From: an uncultured bacterium
GTDB lineage: Bacteria > Pseudomonadota > Alphaproteobacteria > Sphingomonadales > Sphingomonadaceae
Assembly: GCA_942636505.2 (NCBI GenBank)
Contig: CALOGB020000175.1
Span: 1 to 64,000, forward strand
Reading direction: 5' to 3'
DNA length: 64,000 nt
How positions within the stretch are numbered: position 1 is the stretch's first letter; every line of letters starts with the position of its first letter. Shown here one piece after another: positions 36,733 through 44,581 of this stretch. The position numbers were made by a program, and so were the translations under genes. The notes under the pieces are model-generated. The model was given only the letters and a program-made list of their open reading frames with translations, was not told where the DNA came from and made no database searches.

Positions 36733-39700
36733 ATGGTCATCCGCTCACCCCGCGGTAAAAGTTCGAGCGGGCGATTTCAAAATGCGAGACACAGGACTCC
36801 GTCGCCCGGCTTCGATTGGTTGCGCCGTGCGATGGTCATCTGGATCACCTGCGGAATGTTATGCGCGTTCACCGTCATCCCGGCGCGCGCGGCTGACCGC
36901 TGGACCGGTCTAGCATCCACCGTATTCCGGAACTACGGGCGCGATCAGGGTATCCCGCATCCTGTCGTAACTGCGCTGGCGCAGGGACGTGACGGCTTTA
37001 TCTGGATTGGCACCCAAGGTGGTCTGGCGCGGTGGGACGGCTATCGGTTCAAGGCGTACACCGCCAATCTGGGAGTTCGCGGCAGTCTGCCGGACAACTG
37101 GATCCAGACGCTACACTTCGATCCTGCGGGTCGTCTCTGGATAGGCACGACAACTGGCCGACTGGCTCGGTATGATCCTTCCCAAGATCGCTTCGACACC
37201 GTCGCATTGGGACTGGGGGCAGGCCAGATTCACATCGGAGCCATCGTCGATGATGGTGACGGGGGCCTTTGGATCGGAACCGACGACGGACTGCGCCATC
37301 TGAATGCACGCGCGAAGGTGGTGAGCATCTTGCGTGGCGGCACGGAGGGGTTGCCGAGGGGGCGGATCCTAGCGGCATTGCGTGACCGCTCGGGCGCGCT
37401 GTGGGTCGGCACGTCGGCAGGCTTGGCACGGAGAAACGCCGGGACGTCGGCTTTCGTACCGGTAAGGCTGGCTGGAACCATGCTTGGAATTTCGGCGCTG
37501 TTCGAGGATGAGCACAAGCGGCTCTGGATCGGAACGGTCCGCAGCGGCCTATTCGTAAGCGACCAGCGGAACCCCGCGCCTCGCCGGATTGGTTCTGATG
37601 CGAGCATGCCACAGACCTCGATCTCGGCAATCCAAGCGGCTGGCCCCCACCAAATTTGGGCAACGCTTCGGAGTTTCGGTATCCTGTCCATCGATACGTC
37701 ATCGGGCGCGGCGACCCTCATTCAACACGATCGCACCGTGCCGACCAGCCTCGCGCACGACGATCTCTGGTCCCTTTTACGCGACAAGACCGGCGCCATG
37801 TGGGTCGGTGGCACGGGTGGTTTAAGCTATCATCCTCCCAATTCGGGCCAGATCACCACCATCTTCGGCGCGCAGCAACGACCGGGCGCATTAAGCGCGA
37901 GCGATGTCGTGTCGGTTCTTGCCACCCGCGATGGCCACGTATGGCTGGGCTATCTAGACGGCGGTATCGATGTGATCGACCCCTTACACGGGCGGATTGC
38001 AGCGCTACGGCCTAGCCGCGCTTATCCGGATCGATCGCTTCCTCGGGAGACGGTGTTCGCCATGGTCGAAGGCGATCGCGGGGAGGTTTATATCGGCACG
38101 CGTCGAGGCCTGTATGCATCGACCCTGTCGGCGCGCACCGTCAGGTTGCTCAAATGGAAGGGGCGCGATCCGGACCTCCCAGTCAACGCGTTGCTGCATG
38201 AGGCGGGCGTACTGTGGATCGGCGGTGAATATGATGGGCTGTGGGGCTTGGTGCCGGGAAAGACCGCCAGCACGACGAACCGCATCGTCTTTGGACCTGA
38301 GAATGCGGCTCGGCTGACCAACCTGCATGTCAATCTCCTCGTTCGCGGCAGTGGGCAGGATATGTGGATCGGCACTCGCGACGGTCTCAACCGCTTCGAT
38401 CTGTCCACTCACGAGATCGAACCGATAACACCCGATCCTACCAATCCACGCGGACTGCCGGCGGGGTTTGTTGCCGCGCTGCAACTCGATCGCGCGGGAC
38501 GGTTATGGGTCGGTACGTTCGGCGGAGGGCTTGCTGTTTCGGCGGGGCGGGACGCTCGCGGACGACTGCGCTTCCGCCGCTTCGGATTGTCCGATGGACT
38601 CCCCCACCTCAACGTCGACAGCTTGGCACTCGATGGTGGGGGCGCGCTCTGGGCTGGCACCGACGACGGGTTGGCCCGGATCGACCCGCGTAACTTGGCG
38701 ATCCACGCGATGAAGCCAGCCGATGGCGCCGTGCTCAGGGATTACTTCGTCGGTGCCCGCGCCACTACTGCTGCAGGTGAAGTCTTGTTGGGCGCCAAGG
38801 ACGGCTTCACGATCATACGTCCCGGCAAGACCTGGGTCTCGCGATTGGTGCCCCGCATCCTCATCACCGATCTGCGTGTCGGCGGAGTCGCGGTGCCAGT
38901 CGGGCCTTACAACGAGACAGGCCCGCCTGTTCAGCTTGTCCTGACACCCGAAGCGAACAGACTGACGGTCGAGTTCTCGGCGCTCGACTTCATGACGCCC
39001 GAACAGAACCGCTTTGCCTATCGACTTGAAGGGTTCGACCGCCGCTGGACGGAGACGGACGCCACGCGTCGGCTGGCTACCTACACGAACCTCCCACCGG
39101 GCGACTATACGCTGCGGCTCCGAGCGTCTGATCGCGACGGTATCTGGACCGAGCGACCGCTGCCGTTGCGGCTCAGCGTGTTGCCGGCTTGGCACCAACG
39201 CCTGTGGTTCCGGCTCATGCTGGTTGCGCTGCTCGCGCTGACGATCATTGCGCTCGTCCGCGGGCGGACGGCTCACCTCCGCCGACGGCAACGGGAACTC
39301 GAACGTCAGATCGTCGACCGGACCAGCGATCTCAGCGCCGCCAACGAACGCCTGACCCGGTTGGCGCAGATCGATACTCTGACGGGCTGCTCCAACCGCC
39401 GTCATTTCCTCGATCGTGCCGACGAGCTGATCCAGCTTGCCGGTCGCCATAACCTTGCACTTAGCCTCGCGGTGCTCGATCTGGACAATTTCAAGCAGGT
39501 TAACGACACATGGGGGCACCCTGGCGGAGATGCCGTGCTGGGTGCGGCCGGGCAGTTGCTGAGGCAGCATTTGCGGTTGAGCGACCACCTCGGCCGGATC
39601 GGCGGCGAAGAATTCGCGCTGCTCATGCCGCATACAACGACGGCGGGCGCGCACGTGTTGGCCGACCGGATGCGGCACGCGCTCAGCAACGCCGTTGTAC

Positions 39701-39852
39701 CCGTCGAAGGCGGCGCGATCCATATTACCGCCAGCTTCGGCATAGCCGAAATTCGGCCAGGCGAGCAGTATGACGCGCTTTACGCCCGGGCCGATGCCGC
39801 ACTGTACGCGGCCAAACACGCAGGAAGAAACCGGGTGGAGATCAGCGTCTGA
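36733..39852 (+). CDS. Periplasmic beta-propeller sensor fused to GGDEF diguanylate cyclase
   Basis: This 1039-aa one-protein signalling system has a signal segment (ITCGMLCAFTVIPARAAD). It is followed by repeated two-component-regulator propeller blades (DGFIWIGTQGGLARWDGYRF, GRLWIGTTTGRLARYD, GLWIGTDDGLRHLN and more), then a Y_Y_Y domain (NRFAYRLEGFDRRWTETDA). One membrane helix (LMLVALLALTIIALV), a coiled coil and a GGDEF domain come next. The active site is GGEEF (residues 957-961). RLSD stands five residues before it, the canonical c-di-GMP inhibitory site. It should make c-di-GMP in response to a periplasmic ligand. ATG 36832 is a possible shorter start. Confidence 0.92.
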   Translation: MVIRSPRGKSSSGRFQNARHRTPSPGFDWLRRAMVIWITCGMLCAFTVIPARAADRWTGLASTVFRNYGRDQGIPHPVVTALAQGRDGFIWIGTQGGLARWDGYRFKAYTANLGVRGSLPDNWIQTLHFDPAGRLWIGTTTGRLARYDPSQDRFDTVALGLGAGQIHIGAIVDDGDGGLWIGTDDGLRHLNARAKVVSILRGGTEGLPRGRILAALRDRSGALWVGTSAGLARRNAGTSAFVPVRLAGTMLGISALFEDEHKRLWIGTVRSGLFVSDQRNPAPRRIGSDASMPQTSISAIQAAGPHQIWATLRSFGILSIDTSSGAATLIQHDRTVPTSLAHDDLWSLLRDKTGAMWVGGTGGLSYHPPNSGQITTIFGAQQRPGALSASDVVSVLATRDGHVWLGYLDGGIDVIDPLHGRIAALRPSRAYPDRSLPRETVFAMVEGDRGEVYIGTRRGLYASTLSARTVRLLKWKGRDPDLPVNALLHEAGVLWIGGEYDGLWGLVPGKTASTTNRIVFGPENAARLTNLHVNLLVRGSGQDMWIGTRDGLNRFDLSTHEIEPITPDPTNPRGLPAGFVAALQLDRAGRLWVGTFGGGLAVSAGRDARGRLRFRRFGLSDGLPHLNVDSLALDGGGALWAGTDDGLARIDPRNLAIHAMKPADGAVLRDYFVGARATTAAGEVLLGAKDGFTIIRPGKTWVSRLVPRILITDLRVGGVAVPVGPYNETGPPVQLVLTPEANRLTVEFSALDFMTPEQNRFAYRLEGFDRRWTETDATRRLATYTNLPPGDYTLRLRASDRDGIWTERPLPLRLSVLPAWHQRLWFRLMLVALLALTIIALVRGRTAHLRRRQRELERQIVDRTSDLSAANERLTRLAQIDTLTGCSNRRHFLDRADELIQLAGRHNLALSLAVLDLDNFKQVNDTWGHPGGDAVLGAAGQLLRQHLRLSDHLGRIGGEEFALLMPHTTTAGAHVLADRMRHALSNAVVPVEGGAIHITASFGIAEIRPGEQYDALYARADAALYAAKHAGRNRVEISV

Positions 39853-39996
39853 TCCACGGATCGGCCACCCGGTCAAACCTATCGACTATGTGTCGCTACC
39901 GTCGTTCGCGGCGATTCAATCGGCAACGGGACGCCGTCGTTCGAGTTCCAGCGTCAGCTACACCTCTCGCGGCTTGGCAACGCAATTGATCGCTTG

Positions 39997-40161
39997 GTCA
40001 CCGATTCGCGAGAACGATGCGACCTACGTTCACCGGGGGGGCTGCGTCGATCAGTGGACAGCAAATGGACAGCACGGACTTGAAATGTTTCGCGTACGTT
40101 CGCGCTATGTCTCTCTGCTGAAAGGAGGCTCAAGGAGGGGAAGGCATGCCGGGCTCTCGTT
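39997..40161 (+). repeat. 165-bp direct repeat, copy 2
   Basis: Direct, gap-free counterpart of 26935-27099, about 86 percent identical by hand count. The divergence is concentrated around 40026-40050, and the two ends are well conserved. Similarity ends at GGGCTCTCGTT, immediately before the tRNA 3' fragment. It fills most of the 356-bp spacer between the GGDEF gene and the XRE regulator; I see no gene there. Confidence 0.85.
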
Positions 40162-40162
40162 T

Positions 40163-40204
40163 ACATCGAGAATGTCGGCGGTTCGAGTCCGTCATCGTCC
40201 ACCA
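40163..40204 (+). tRNA. 3' fragment of a tRNA gene (variable arm, T arm, acceptor, CCA)
   Basis: A complete T arm is visible: GGCGG (40177-40181), loop TTCGAGT, and CCGTC (40189-40193) with one G-U pair. The 3' acceptor strand ATCGTCC, discriminator A and encoded CCA (40202-40204) follow. Upstream, ACAT (40163-40166) and ATGT (40172-40175) can pair as a short variable arm, as in class II tRNAs. No matching 5' acceptor strand (GGACGAT) or D and anticodon arms precede it. It is therefore a remnant, typical of an attachment-site duplication left by integration into a tRNA gene. Confidence 0.6.
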
Positions 40205-40208
40205 CCCT

Positions 40209-40769
40209 CTATAGCTCGCGCACCAGTCGCACCGCGACTGCGATCCAAGCGGGGTCGGCGATGGTCAGCGACTGCGTGCCGATGTCCGGCGGGAGGACGG
40301 TAACGCCGTCGCCGCATCCGGTGAGCCGGCCGAACGCGAACCTTCCTGCCGGTAGCGGGACGAGAACGTCGCGGTTGAGCGCGGTTGTGAAATCTCGGGG
40401 GGCGAGGGTCGCTGCCCAGATCACGTCGCCTGCGCGGTAGTCGCCGGTGCCGTTCGCGACGGTTATTGGGATTTGGCCGGGTGCGACCTGAGGCGGTGGT
40501 ACGGTCGTGGTTCGGCGGGGGGCGTGGGCCCCGCGGCCGTCGAGTATCGCGACGACTGGGAGGTCGGTGCGGTCCGGCAATGTCACGAGATCGCTCGCCT
40601 CTACGCCCAGTGCCGCCGCGATCCGGTTGAGCCAGCCGATCGAGACGGTGCGCGTGCCCGTCTCCAGCCGACCGATCGTCTGCGCGGTGGTGGGTGGATC
40701 GCAACGCCTGGCGACGTCCTCCAGCGTCAGCCCCTTGGCGCGCCGGACTTCGCGAATGGCGGTGATCAT
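40209..40769 (-). CDS. XRE-family repressor with S24-like C-terminal domain
   Basis: This regulator of about 186 aa has an N-terminal helix-turn-helix (MITAIREVRRAKGLTLEDVA, TAQTIGRLETGTRTVSIGWL). Its C-terminal domain resembles the LexA/CI peptidase fold without an obvious catalytic Ser-Lys pair (NGTGDYRAGDVIWAATLAPR, GRFAFGRLTG). ATG 40769 is chosen because it starts exactly where XRE domains begin; the frame stays open to 40913. Its stop is five bases from the tRNA fragment CCA. It could be a relic of the integrated element or an ordinary chromosomal regulator. Confidence 0.8.
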   Translation of the reverse strand: MITAIREVRRAKGLTLEDVARRCDPPTTAQTIGRLETGTRTVSIGWLNRIAAALGVEASDLVTLPDRTDLPVVAILDGRGAHAPRRTTTVPPPQVAPGQIPITVANGTGDYRAGDVIWAATLAPRDFTTALNRDVLVPLPAGRFAFGRLTGCGDGVTVLPPDIGTQSLTIADPAWIAVAVRLVREL

Positions 40770-40924
40770 TGAAATGCGATCATCGAACGGCTCCAAACCA
40801 GATGGGTTATTCCTCTGTCCTACAACCGTGCGAATATGGCAACCGCCAAGCGCAACGGGAGATGGCGGATGCGCGAATTGGTAGAGCGGACAATCGTTCG
40901 GAGGGTGTTCCACAACCCGCCGGC

Positions 40925-41332
40925 ATGCGTCGCGGCCGTACGGTCACCGTGAACCTAGCGGAGTCGCCGCTCGGCTGGTTGCGGTCGCGCGCGTTGATCG
41001 ACGTGACGCAGTTCGAGGCGGGGGAGCGGCTGCGCGCGGATTACGAACGCGCGTCGATCGCGCCGAGCGTGACGATGCGCTGGGTCGAGCGGGTCGATGG
41101 GGGCGGTGGTGACGGGCTCGATCCGACGTCGGCGCAGATCGCGGCGAAGCGTCGGTTCGACGCAGCGTTGGCGGCGGCGGGGCCCGGGTTGGCGGATGTC
41201 CTTTGGCGCGTGGTCTGTGCGGGGGAGGGGCTCCCGGCGGCCGAGAAGGCCTTGCAATGGCCGGCGCGGGCTGGGCGGGTCGTGCTGACGCTCGCGCTCG
41301 ATCGGTTGGCCGCGCATTACGGGATCGGTTAG
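40925..41332 (+). CDS. DUF6456 domain protein
   Basis: This 135-aa protein carries the DUF6456 pattern: RTVTVNLAESPLGWLRSR, then QFEAGERLRADYERASIAPS, AQIAAKRRFDAALAAAGPGL and ADVLWRVVCAGEGLPAAEKAL. The end KALQWPARAGRVVLTLALDR looks like a sigma- or transposase-type helix-turn-helix. The function is unknown; DNA binding is a guess. ATG 40925 lacks a clear ribosome-binding site. Just upstream, in another frame, MRELVERTIVRRVFHNPP (ATG 40869) looks like the missing N-terminus of the same family, so a small frameshift may separate them. Confidence 0.72.
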   Translation: MRRGRTVTVNLAESPLGWLRSRALIDVTQFEAGERLRADYERASIAPSVTMRWVERVDGGGGDGLDPTSAQIAAKRRFDAALAAAGPGLADVLWRVVCAGEGLPAAEKALQWPARAGRVVLTLALDRLAAHYGIG

Positions 41333-41371
41333 GCGCTCGCATTGGTGCGCGGGCGTGACTAAGTGGTGGGC

Positions 41372-42310
41372 ATGCGCTTCGACCTCATCAAATGCCACGG
41401 CTCCGGTAACGACTTTCCGCTGATCGACGCGCGTGCGTCGACGCTCGGCGATGCGGCTTGGGCTGCCGTCGCGCGGGCGCTGGCGGATCGGGATGGACCG
41501 GTTGGTGGCGACGGGCTCCTGCTGCTGACCGGCGGCGACGCGACCCACGCGTTCGGGATGCGGATGTTCAATTCGGATGGTAGCGAATCTGAGACGTGTT
41601 TGAACGGTTTGCGCTGCGTTGCGCGCGCAGGGTTCGCGGCCACGGGCTCCGAGTCCGCGTCCGCGCTGCTGAAGACGAGCGACGCGGCCGTCGAGCGCGA
41701 TGCCGATATTGCCGATGGCGTGTTCACCGTGCGCGAGATCGCTGGCCCCGCATCTCTGGATGTCGCTGCGTGGCCGATGGCCGTCGGGACCGATCGCATC
41801 GTCGATACGCAGATCGCGCAACTGCCGACGGATCGCGCCTTCACGGCGGTGGCGATGCCGAACCCGCATCTCGTGACGTTCGTGGATGCCGTCGACGAAG
41901 CCGAACTCGTCCGCGTCGGCGAGGCGTGCGAGGCCGCTCCCGATTGGCTGCCCAATCGCGCGAACGTCAGTTTCGTCGAAGTCCGCGGCCGCGACCTGTT
42001 CGTGCGGACGTTCGAGCGCGGCGTCGGGCTGACCGACAGTTGCGGCAGCGCGATGGCGGCGTCGACCTATGCCGCGTGCCTGACGGGGCGAATCGCATAC
42101 GACACGCCGACCACCGTCTTCAACAAGGGCGGGCTGGTCCGTGTCGAGGCGAGCGAGAGCGCGATGGTGACGCTGTCGGGGAATGCGACGTTTGAGTGGA
42201 CCGGCACGATCGAGGTCGATCTCGATACCGGGGTAGCGAGCGACCTGGTCGTCACGCGGCGGCATGACGACGAGATCGCGGCCTGGGCGGGGCTTCTCGC
42301 GAAGATCTGA
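41372..42310 (+). CDS. dapF: Diaminopimelate epimerase-like protein
   Basis: This 312-aa member of the DapF fold interconverts LL- and meso-diaminopimelate if it is the true enzyme. The N-terminus is MRFDLIKCHGSGNDFPLID. The two catalytic thiols appear to be Cys76 in SETCLNGLRC and Cys224 in GVGLTDSCGSAMAAS. Both motifs differ from the common forms (MCGNAARC and GETLACGTG), so it is a divergent group. The frame opens at GTG 41363, but ATG 41372 fits the family start. Lysine and peptidoglycan biosynthesis is the expected role. Confidence 0.8.
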   Translation: MRFDLIKCHGSGNDFPLIDARASTLGDAAWAAVARALADRDGPVGGDGLLLLTGGDATHAFGMRMFNSDGSESETCLNGLRCVARAGFAATGSESASALLKTSDAAVERDADIADGVFTVREIAGPASLDVAAWPMAVGTDRIVDTQIAQLPTDRAFTAVAMPNPHLVTFVDAVDEAELVRVGEACEAAPDWLPNRANVSFVEVRGRDLFVRTFERGVGLTDSCGSAMAASTYAACLTGRIAYDTPTTVFNKGGLVRVEASESAMVTLSGNATFEWTGTIEVDLDTGVASDLVVTRRHDDEIAAWAGLLAKI

Positions 42311-42393
42311 ACGCCGGCTGCGTCCTTCTCCCGGCGGACGCGTATCTCCCCGCAGTGGCGCCGCACACCGGCTCCGCACGCAGGAGAGAAGCC

Positions 42394-42948
42394 ATGAACC
42401 ACTTCATTCGTACCGCGATCGTCGCGGCCGCCGTTGCCGTCAGTGGCGGCGCCATCGTCGCAGCGCAGACCAACCCGATGGTCGGCGGCGCCGCGATGTA
42501 CCCGACCAAGACGATCGTCGAGAACGCCGTCAATTCGAAGGATCACACGACGCTGGTCGCCGCGGTCAAGGCCGCCGGCCTGGTCGAGACGCTGTCGGGC
42601 CCGGGTCCATTCACCGTGTTCGCGCCGACCAATGCGGCGTTCAAGAAGCTGCCGGCCGGCACCGTCGATACGCTGCTCAAGCCCGAGAACAAGGCGCAGC
42701 TCGCCAGCGTCCTGACCTATCACGTCGTCCCCGGCACGATCACCGCCGCCGACATCGCCGCCAAGGCGAAGGCGAATGGCGGCACCGCGACCTACACGAC
42801 CGTGCAGGGCGAGCCGCTGATGTTCAAGAAGGTCGGCACCGGCTGGGGCATCATGGACGGCAAGGGCCACAAGGGCAGGATCACGATCGCCAACGTCATG
42901 CAGTCGAACGGCGTGATCCACGTCGTCGACACGGTGATGCTGCCGTAA
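42394..42948 (+). CDS. Exported fasciclin (FAS1) domain protein
   Basis: This 184-aa protein has signal peptide RTAIVAAAVAVSGGAIVAAQ and one FAS1 domain. The H1 block is GPGPFTVFAPTNAAFKKLPAG, then LLKPENKAQLASVLTYHVVP. The H2 block is ITIANVMQSNGVIHVVDTVM. FAS1 proteins are usually periplasmic or cell-surface and mediate adhesion; the exact role here is unknown. ATG 42394 has GGAG nine bases upstream. Two hairpins follow the stop. Confidence 0.93.
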   Translation: MNHFIRTAIVAAAVAVSGGAIVAAQTNPMVGGAAMYPTKTIVENAVNSKDHTTLVAAVKAAGLVETLSGPGPFTVFAPTNAAFKKLPAGTVDTLLKPENKAQLASVLTYHVVPGTITAADIAAKAKANGGTATYTTVQGEPLMFKKVGTGWGIMDGKGHKGRITIANVMQSNGVIHVVDTVMLP

Positions 42949-42968
42949 TCGGCGATTCCGCGAGATAG

Positions 42969-43033
42969 CTGCCTCGCTTTCCCCCCGCGAGGTAGTTTGC
43001 GTCGGGCCCGTTGCCGAAAGGTGGCGGGCCCGA
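42969..43033 (+). terminator. Tandem hairpins after the fasciclin gene
   Basis: First hairpin: CTGCCTCGC against GCGAGGTAG with a C-rich loop, followed by TTTGCG. Second hairpin: TCGGGCCCG (43002-43010) against CGGGCCCGA (43025-43033), a perfect 9-bp stem followed by TTGCGTTTGG. One or both probably end the fasciclin transcript. Confidence 0.6.
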
Positions 43034-43078
43034 TTGCGTTTGGGCGCCTTGTAGTCTCGGCCCGTCATCTCGACCCAC

Positions 43079-43158
43079 GTCATCCTGACGAAAGTCAGGA
43101 CCCAAGGTAACAAGCGCTGCCCCTCGTGGCTCTGGGTCCTGACTTTCGTCAGGATGAC
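43079..43158. repeat. Palindromic intergenic repeat, GTCATCCTGACG family
   Basis: A perfect 26-bp inverted repeat (43079-43104 and 43133-43158) carries GTCATCCTGACGAAAGTCAG at its outer end, with a 28-nt loop. It lies between the convergent fasciclin and nucleoside-transporter genes. A related element is at 46287-46372. Such dispersed palindromes are common in sphingomonad genomes. Confidence 0.85.
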
Positions 43159-43171
43159 GGATGGGCGGGAT

Positions 43172-44437
43172 TCAGCCGATCAGCAGGCCCGCAAGCGCAG
43201 CCGACATCAGGTTCGCAAGGCTCCCCGCGGCGAGCGCGCGCAGGCCGAGCTTGGCGATCATCGGCCGCTGGTTCGGCGCAAGGCTGCCCGTCACCGCCAT
43301 CTGGATCGCGATCGACGAGAAGTTCGCGAAGCCACACAGCGAGAAGGTGATGACCGCGATCGTCCGCGGGCTCAGCCCCTGCTGCGTGCCGAGCGAGATA
43401 TACGCGACGAATTCGTTCAGGACGATCTTCTGCCCGAACAGCCCGCCGGCAATCCCCGCCTCGCTCCACGGCACGTTCAACAGGAACATGATCGGCGCGA
43501 AGACATAGCCGAGCAGCCCCTGGAAGCTGAGGCCGGGCAGCCCGATCATGTTGCCGAGCCCGCCGAGCAAGCCGTTCGCGAGCGCCACGAGCGCGACGAA
43601 CGCCAGCACCATCGCACCGACGGCGACCGCAAGCCGCACGCCGGTCTGCGCGCCCTGGGCTGCGGCCATGATCAGGTTAGCGGGCTTTTCCTCGTCATGC
43701 GTTGCTTGCGGCATCGGTTCGCCCGCCGACGATTCACCCGGCAAATCGCCGAGCGCGAGTTCGCCCTCGGGTGGCATCACGCGGTCGGGCATGATGATCT
43801 TGGCCATCAGGATGCCGCCCGGCGCGGCCATGAAGCTTGCAGCGAGGAGGTAATCGATGCGGATGCCCATCGACGCATACGCCGCGAGGATCGTCCCCGC
43901 GACGCCGGCCATGCCGCTGGTCATCACGGTGAACAACTGCGCCGGGGTCAGCCCCGCGAGATACGGCCGGATCACCAGCGGCGATTCGCTCTGGCCGACG
44001 AAGATGTTCGCCGCCGCGCACAGCGATTCGACCTTCGAGACGCCGATGACCTTCTCGATCCCGCCGCCGACCCAGCGCACCACGAACTGCATGATGCCGA
44101 GGTAATAGAGGATCGAGACCAGGCTGGCGAAGAAGATGATCACCGGCAGCGCGGCGATCGCGAAGCTCTGTCCGCCGATCTCGGGCGTTGCCATCTTGCC
44201 GAACAGGAATTCGGTGCCCTTCTGCGAATAGCCGAGCAAATTGGCGACGCCGCCGGACATCTCGCCGAGCACGACCTTGCCGAAGCTGGAATACAGCACG
44301 AGGACCGCGATCCCGGCCTGCAATGCGAACGCGGCGCCGACGATGCGCAGGCGGATCGCGCGGCGGTCGCTCGACAACAGCACGGCAATGCCCAGAATGA
44401 CGGCGATGCCCGCCAAACCGATGAAGAGTCTTTCCAT
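43172..44437 (-). CDS. Concentrative nucleoside transporter (NupC/CNT family)
   Basis: This polytopic inner-membrane symporter of 421 aa imports nucleosides with H+ or Na+. The CNT core is clear: GQSFAIAALPVIIFFASLVS, NIFVGQSESPLVIRPYL (nucleoside-binding QSE motif), ASFMAAPGGILMAKI, LNEFVAYISLG and SLCGFANFSSIAIQM. ATG 44437 (MERLFIGLAGIAVILG) begins with the first helix; a longer frame to 44545 has no support. It is divergent from the queuosine-precursor transporter gene. Confidence 0.93.
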   Translation of the reverse strand: MERLFIGLAGIAVILGIAVLLSSDRRAIRLRIVGAAFALQAGIAVLVLYSSFGKVVLGEMSGGVANLLGYSQKGTEFLFGKMATPEIGGQSFAIAALPVIIFFASLVSILYYLGIMQFVVRWVGGGIEKVIGVSKVESLCAAANIFVGQSESPLVIRPYLAGLTPAQLFTVMTSGMAGVAGTILAAYASMGIRIDYLLAASFMAAPGGILMAKIIMPDRVMPPEGELALGDLPGESSAGEPMPQATHDEEKPANLIMAAAQGAQTGVRLAVAVGAMVLAFVALVALANGLLGGLGNMIGLPGLSFQGLLGYVFAPIMFLLNVPWSEAGIAGGLFGQKIVLNEFVAYISLGTQQGLSPRTIAVITFSLCGFANFSSIAIQMAVTGSLAPNQRPMIAKLGLRALAAGSLANLMSAALAGLLIG

Positions 44438-44581
44438 GGACGCCCTGCGTTTCTTGCGATGACACGCGCCGCCCCCCGGCTGCGCAAGCGACCGACATGA
44501 CACGCGAGCGTCGCGCTCGCCAGTTATTTGAAGCGCGCTAGTCATTTGACGGCGCGGCGGTTTTCGCTAGCGTCCCCGGCG

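Noticed and set aside
38503..39876. Long minus-strand frame of 457 codons
   Set aside because: It is antisense to the GGDEF gene, with Arg/Gln/Glu-rich translation and no motifs.
40862..40910. tRNA-like 5' half (GAATTGGTAGAGC resembles a D arm)
   Set aside because: No anticodon or T arm follows, and the same bases read as coherent protein (ELVERTIV) likely belonging to the DUF6456 gene, so the resemblance is best explained by coding sequence.
40955..42379. Long minus-strand frame of 474 codons
   Set aside because: It is antisense to DUF6456 and dapF, very Arg-rich, with no domain.
43154..44500. Long plus-strand frame of 448 codons
   Set aside because: It is antisense to the nucleoside transporter, which has clear CNT motifs on the minus strand.
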